Positions 7,414 to 9,760 of a stretch of 9,760 nt of DNA are shown here, piece by piece (positions within the stretch are counted from its first letter, which is position 1; the number at the start of each line of letters is the position of its first letter). Source of the DNA: Candidatus Methanophagales archaeon. Lineage in GTDB: Archaea > Halobacteriota > Syntropharchaeia > Alkanophagales > Methanospirareceae. A program made the translations under genes and the position numbers. The notes below the pieces were generated by a model. That model searched no databases, was not told where the DNA came from, and saw only the letters and a program-made list of their open reading frames with translations. The stretch spans positions 1 through 9,760 of the forward strand of contig PIXU01000200.1 in assembly GCA_003601795.1 (NCBI GenBank), written 5' to 3'.

Positions 7414-7634
7414 ATCTTCCGTTCCGAGAACTCAACAAAAGCGTCCTTTATAATTTGTCCTACGAAAAGAATGGCACCAGCAGCTTCTTTGGCAGCAAAC
7501 TTAGCGATATCTTCAGGCTTTATCTCGCTCAGCCTTTCACCCAGTCCCTTTTTCACCTTTTCAAAAAGAGTTTTACGTCTTTCGGACACCATTTCTAAAA
7601 TCTCTGTTATTTGAATTTGATTCCTATCATTCAC
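7410..7634 (-). CDS. Hypothetical 74-residue protein, helix-rich and charged
   Basis: The frame opens with GTG at 7634, overlapping the stop of the FrhB-like fragment by GTGA, and ends in TGA, which overlaps the next GTG in the same way. The N-terminal two thirds are rich in K, E and R (VSERRKTLFEKVKKGLGERL). The C-terminal part has a mildly hydrophobic amphipathic helix (KFAAKEAAGAILFVGQIIKD). There are no cysteines, no signal peptide and no recognised domain. A TATA-like element at 7641-7648 lies too close for the GTG start (its expected transcript begins near 7620) but would suit the in-frame ATG at 7592, giving 60 residues. Both starts remain possible. Its intact frame and two overlaps argue for a real gene. 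Confidence 0.55.
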   Translation of the reverse strand: MNDRNQIQITEILEMVSERRKTLFEKVKKGLGERLSEIKPEDIAKFAAKEAAGAILFVGQIIKDAFVEFSERKM

Positions 7635-7905
7635 TCATGATTTATAAGGTGTGCCGTTATTTCTTTTTCATGCTTATATCTGAGGACATGGCAGCGAAAT
7701 CTTCGCATATAAGAGTAATAGCTCAGACAGAAGAGACCTATTCGCAGCCTGATGTGGGATGAGAAGTTATGCGCGTTATGGGTATCGCGTCCAACAGTAA
7801 GCATCCGCTCGTACGAGGACATCTGACATGGCGTACCTACCAGTGTAACACTCCAGAGATCAAAGTCTAAAATGGCATCAGCAACGCCGGTGAGTGTTGC
7901 CGCAT
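7631..7905 (-). pseudogene. Fragment of coenzyme F420 hydrogenase/dehydrogenase beta subunit (FrhB/FpoF-like)
   Basis: FrhB-type proteins carry flavin and Fe-S clusters and exchange electrons between F420H2 and ferredoxin, hydrogenase or respiratory partners. The fragment shows the family core: GVADAILDFDLWSVTLVGTP followed by CQM (Cys at 7828-7826), then IRLRIGLFC and a YYSYMRRF stretch, equivalent to the VGTPCQ...IGLFC...F.Y signature. Everything N-terminal of this is gone: similarity starts at the junction with the transposase C-terminal half near 7905. After MRRF the sequence no longer follows the family, and the roughly 100 or more residues that should come next are missing. The frame ends in TGA, overlapping the start of the 74-codon ORF. 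It is therefore a truncated, non-functional relic. Confidence 0.65.
7641..7648 (-). promoter_or_regulatory. TATA-like element upstream of the small-ORF train
   Basis: CTTATAAA on the - strand sits inside the end of the FrhB-like fragment. With normal spacing it would start a transcript near 7620, which fits the internal ATG at 7592 of the 74-codon ORF better than its GTG. AT-rich matches like this occur by chance, so support is weak. Confidence 0.25.
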
Positions 7906-8275
7906 ACATTGATCGGAACGGCTCGAAGTATTACAAAACGATGAGTATGGACAATTTCATCCATGCGATAATACAGCATGTTCCAGAGAGACAATTTAAG
8001 ATGATACGGTATTATGGGGCTTATTGTCGTAAGTGGAAATCGAGATATAGCCGCTACTTATCGCATTCAAGTATAAGTCAGCGTGTTATAAGGAAATTTT
8101 GCGATAATTACGTTCCAAGATGTCCAAAATGTGGGTCTCAAATGGAATTCGTCTGCGATGCGTTTTGATCAAACTTTAAAAAGTTTGATTCTTCAAGAAA
8201 GATCCGCCTGTAATACCTGAAAAATGGGAATTCGGTACTAAACTGGACGATTGGAACTATCTCTGCGCTAGCTAA
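7899..8275 (+). pseudogene. IS91-like transposase, C-terminal part (truncated, with insertion)
   Basis: Similarity begins near AYIDRNGSKYYKT (7902 onward) and continues DNFIHAIIQHVPERQFKMIR then YYGAYCRKWKSRY, a signature of the C-terminal region of IS91-type transposases. A terminal zinc-like CPKCGSQMEFVC follows (8130-8156 or so). The frame then meets TGA at 8166-8168. From 8189, two frames over, the reading FFKKDPPVIPEKWEFGTKLD and DWNYLCAS to TAA at 8275 looks like the proper C-terminus. If so, about 32 bases (8157-8188) holding a palindrome were inserted. The part with the catalytic tyrosine region, between the HUH motif and here, is absent. Similarity starts within a few bases of the FrhB-like fragment on the other strand, marking a junction near 7900-7909. 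Confidence 0.75.
8168..8189. repeat. Perfect 10-bp inverted repeat with a 2-base loop
   Basis: The arms ATCAAACTTT (8168-8177) and AAAGTTTGAT (8180-8189) are exact reverse complements separated by AA. The palindrome lies between the premature TGA and the likely original C-terminus of the transposase fragment. It could form a hairpin of a rolling-circle end, a terminator, or be a small palindromic insertion. Confidence 0.7.
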
Positions 8276-8558
8276 GGCACTCTAAATTTGGAAATCTCCC
8301 TGAAAGGGTTTTGTTCTTTTTGATGTTTCCCTCCAAAAAGTTTGTATAATGCGAGGTTTTGTGCGCTCTGAGTTTTTCCTTTTCTTCATTCATCACTGGT
8401 ACAGTATCTGCCTTCTCGTAGTCCTTTTGCCCCGATTTATATTTCTCCACCACTTCCCATCCTTGCTCTACTGACCCATGATAACAACTTGGCGCCCCAT
8501 AAATGGTCCGAACACAAACTTCGGAAATCAAAGAAGAAATGCATTCAATATGGTGCAC
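8268..8558 (-). CDS. Doubtful 96-codon ORF, unrecognised
   Basis: A GTG at 8558 opens 96 codons ending in TAG. A strong Shine-Dalgarno-like GGGGAGGTG overlaps that GTG, so it would serve a start further downstream rather than the GTG itself. The nearest, an ATG 11 bases after it, opens only a 35-codon frame. The C-terminal half is charged and plausible as protein (VVEKYKSGQKDYEKADTV, then MNEEKEKLRAHKTSHY), while the N-terminal part looks less like coding sequence. I recognise no family. This may be a gene relic. It is the only candidate between the transposase remnant and the PadR promoter; otherwise I see nothing in 8276-8630. Confidence 0.22.
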   Translation of the reverse strand: MHHIECISSLISEVCVRTIYGAPSCYHGSVEQGWEVVEKYKSGQKDYEKADTVPVMNEEKEKLRAHKTSHYTNFLEGNIKKNKTLSGRFPNLECLS

Positions 8559-8631
8559 CTCCCCTCTATTTAACTTTCCTTAATTAATCTTTATCCCGCG
8601 TTTTCAATGAACAACAAAAAACCGAAAAGCT

Positions 8632-8639
8632 TTTATATA
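8632..8639 (+). promoter_or_regulatory. TATA box for the padR-antiporter operon
   Basis: TTTATATA is a near-perfect archaeal TATA box, preceded by the purine-rich CGAAAAGC in the BRE position. Transcription is expected near 8660, about 10 bases before the PadR ATG. This short leader agrees with the absence of a Shine-Dalgarno for PadR. Confidence 0.65.
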
Positions 8640-8670
8640 ATATAGACTTCCAATATCATTGAGCGATACT

Positions 8671-8964
8671 ATGATGAGAAATATCTTTTTAGGGTTTATT
8701 AGGATACACATTTTACACCATGCGAATAAAAGCGATATCTACGGTGTATGGATTATGAACGAACTCAAAAGGCATGGTTATTCAATAAGTGCTGGAACCC
8801 TGTATCCCATACTCCACTCTTTAGAGAAAGAGGGCTATCTAAAAAGAAGGGACGAAGTGGTTAACGGCAAGGTAAGAAAATACTATCGAATAACGGAAAA
8901 AGGCGTTAATGCGCTTGAAGAAGCGAAACCAAAAATTAAAGAACTTGTGGAGGAGGTAATATGA
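8671..8964 (+). CDS. PadR family transcriptional regulator (winged helix)
   Basis: A 97-residue DNA-binding protein made of one PadR winged helix-turn-helix domain. The sequence has the typical N-terminal helix (RIHILHHANKSDIYGVWIMN), the recognition motif GYSISAGTLYPIL (36-48) followed by HSLEKEGYL, a basic beta-wing (NGKVRKYYRITEKG) and a short C-terminal helix. It lacks the long dimerisation domain of PadR subfamily 1, so it resembles the small subfamily-2 proteins, which bind as dimers. The start is placed at the ATG at 8671 (the next codon is also ATG); a TTG at 8659 in frame lies at the predicted transcription start and is less likely. The stop overlaps the antiporter ATG by ATGA, so the two are translationally coupled. 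PadR proteins often repress their own operon and release it on ligand binding; the ligand here is unknown. Confidence 0.9.
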   Translation: MMRNIFLGFIRIHILHHANKSDIYGVWIMNELKRHGYSISAGTLYPILHSLEKEGYLKRRDEVVNGKVRKYYRITEKGVNALEEAKPKIKELVEEVI

Positions 8965-9760
8965 ACACAATTGTATCCATAGCGCTATTTGTTGTTGGGC
9001 TTGGATTAGTCATCTACTTTGCTGAGAAACTTGTCAAAGGAGCTGTTGGGACATCCTTAGGCTTTGGGGTTTCCACCTTCCTTATCAGTGTCATCTTCAT
9101 CGGCTTCGACCCCGAAAATCTTGCCGTTGGGGCTGTTGGCTCCTACGAAGGAGTGGCAGGCATCGCTTTGGGTTCCATTATCGGAGCTGCTATGGTTGCC
9201 ATCGCCCTCGCATTTGGGATAACAGCACTGTTTGCTCCTATGGGCTTTGAGCGGGTCCCAAAGCAGATTCTTACCGTGCCCATTTTGGCGGTGCTTCTTC
9301 TGGGTATATTAGGTTTTGATGGTGAGCTATCGAGAATAGATGGCGCAGTTTTGCTCCTTGGGTTCGTTCTATCAGTTATCTATCTTCTGCGGCTAAGCAA
9401 AAGAGGTCTTGACATTAAGCCCACAGGAGAGGTTGCCGAAACTCTGGAGGAGGCTGAAGAACTCAGCAAATGGAAATCCTTTGGACTTCTTCTCCTATCG
9501 CTTGCCGCTATAATCATTGGAAGTGAGATGCTGGTCGCTGGTTCTGAAACCATCATTGCATTCCTCGGACTCTCCGATACGGTTTTTGGAATGACTATTC
9601 TTGCCTTCTTGGTAAGTATTGAGGAGCTAGCAAGAGAGCTTCCAGCAGCGATGAAGGGAAGACCTGAGATAAGTTTTGGGAATGTGGTTGGCTCCATCCT
9701 TGCCTTCTTCCTGTTTAATGCCGGTATTATAGCACTGGTAAGACCAGTCACAGTAGGCAC
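8961..9760 (+). CDS. Ca2+/Na+ antiporter-like membrane protein (CaCA superfamily), 3' end outside window
   Basis: At least 266 residues of a polytopic membrane protein of the Ca2+:cation antiporter type, which usually runs to about 320 residues. The start ATG follows AGGAGGT (8951-8957) and overlaps the PadR stop. The two-fold repeat layout is visible: alpha-1 around residues 34-76 (GFGVSTFLISVIFIGFDPEN, then GSIIGAA), and alpha-2 in the second half (GLSDTVFGMTILAFLVSIEE, then GRPEISFGNVVGSI). A cytoplasmic acidic loop (TLEEAEEL) lies between them. The canonical GTSLPE ion-binding motif is changed in both repeats: GFDPEN in alpha-1 and LVSIEE in alpha-2, keeping a Ser and Glu in alpha-2. The protein may therefore carry a different ion or work differently. 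It is paired with PadR as a regulated transporter. Confidence 0.85.
   Translation, partial: MNTIVSIALFVVGLGLVIYFAEKLVKGAVGTSLGFGVSTFLISVIFIGFDPENLAVGAVGSYEGVAGIALGSIIGAAMVAIALAFGITALFAPMGFERVPKQILTVPILAVLLLGILGFDGELSRIDGAVLLLGFVLSVIYLLRLSKRGLDIKPTGEVAETLEEAEELSKWKSFGLLLLSLAAIIIGSEMLVAGSETIIAFLGLSDTVFGMTILAFLVSIEELARELPAAMKGRPEISFGNVVGSILAFFLFNAGIIALVRPVTVG

Larger units (their letters stand above)
6700..8275 (+). mobile_element. Decayed IS91-like HUH (rolling-circle) insertion sequence, split by about 880 bp
   Basis: The two halves of an IS91-like transposase lie in the same orientation at 6700-7018 and about 7899-8275. Between them is unrelated DNA carrying small - strand ORFs. Either one element was interrupted, or two truncated copies flank the block; the sequence alone does not decide. 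IS91-type elements have no large terminal inverted repeats and make no target duplication, so I could not define the ends. The coordinates cover recognisable coding remnants only. Confidence 0.6.

Noticed and set aside
9380..9760. 126-codon - strand frame at the right end
   Set aside because: Antisense to the antiporter, whose frame is continuous, hydrophobic and family-like. The - strand peptide has no recognisable features.

Overview
This window comes from an archaeon, most likely an anaerobic member of the methanogen/ANME side of the Euryarchaeota. The evidence is an archaeal-type alanyl-tRNA synthetase with an N-terminal Cys4 zinc motif, a tungsten/molybdopterin AOR-family oxidoreductase, a remnant of an F420-hydrogenase beta (FrhB/FpoF-like) protein, archaeal TATA boxes and a poly-T terminator. 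The narrower placement (for example ANME-1-like) is a guess.

Layout. The left part (1-2875) runs on the + strand: a doubtful 27-codon ORF and then full-length alaS. Convergent to it on the - strand lies a metabolic block read from right to left: a GNAT acetyltransferase (6522-6064), a 12-helix MFS exporter (5933-4701) and the AOR-family enzyme (4642-2909). GNAT ends in a poly-T terminator directly in front of a TATA box for the MFS gene. MFS and AOR are 58 bp apart and may be co-transcribed. The gap between them holds two tetranucleotide repeats.

The middle (about 6530-8630) is a decayed accessory region. An IS91-like HUH rolling-circle transposase can be read in pieces on the + strand. Its N-terminal zinc-binding and HUH parts lie at 6700-7018, and its C-terminal part at about 7899-8275. 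It carries frameshifts, an internal deletion, a lost zinc cysteine and a palindromic insertion. Between the two halves sits about 880 bp with a tightly packed - strand gene train: the fragment of an FrhB-like protein, a 74-codon ORF, an ORF cut by one in-frame TAG, and a 54-codon ORF. Two of the junctions are 4-base GTGA overlaps. This train is the least explained part of the window.

The right end (8632-9760) is a + strand pair: a PadR-type winged-helix regulator behind a clear TATA box, overlapping by ATGA a Ca2+/Na+ antiporter-like (CaCA) membrane protein whose alpha-repeat motifs differ from the canonical GTSLPE. That gene runs off the window. The pair looks like a regulator controlling its own transporter operon.

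No rRNA, tRNA or CRISPR array was seen. The most interesting leads are the TAG-interrupted ORF in its overlapping gene train, the split HUH transposase around that train, and the divergent antiporter.
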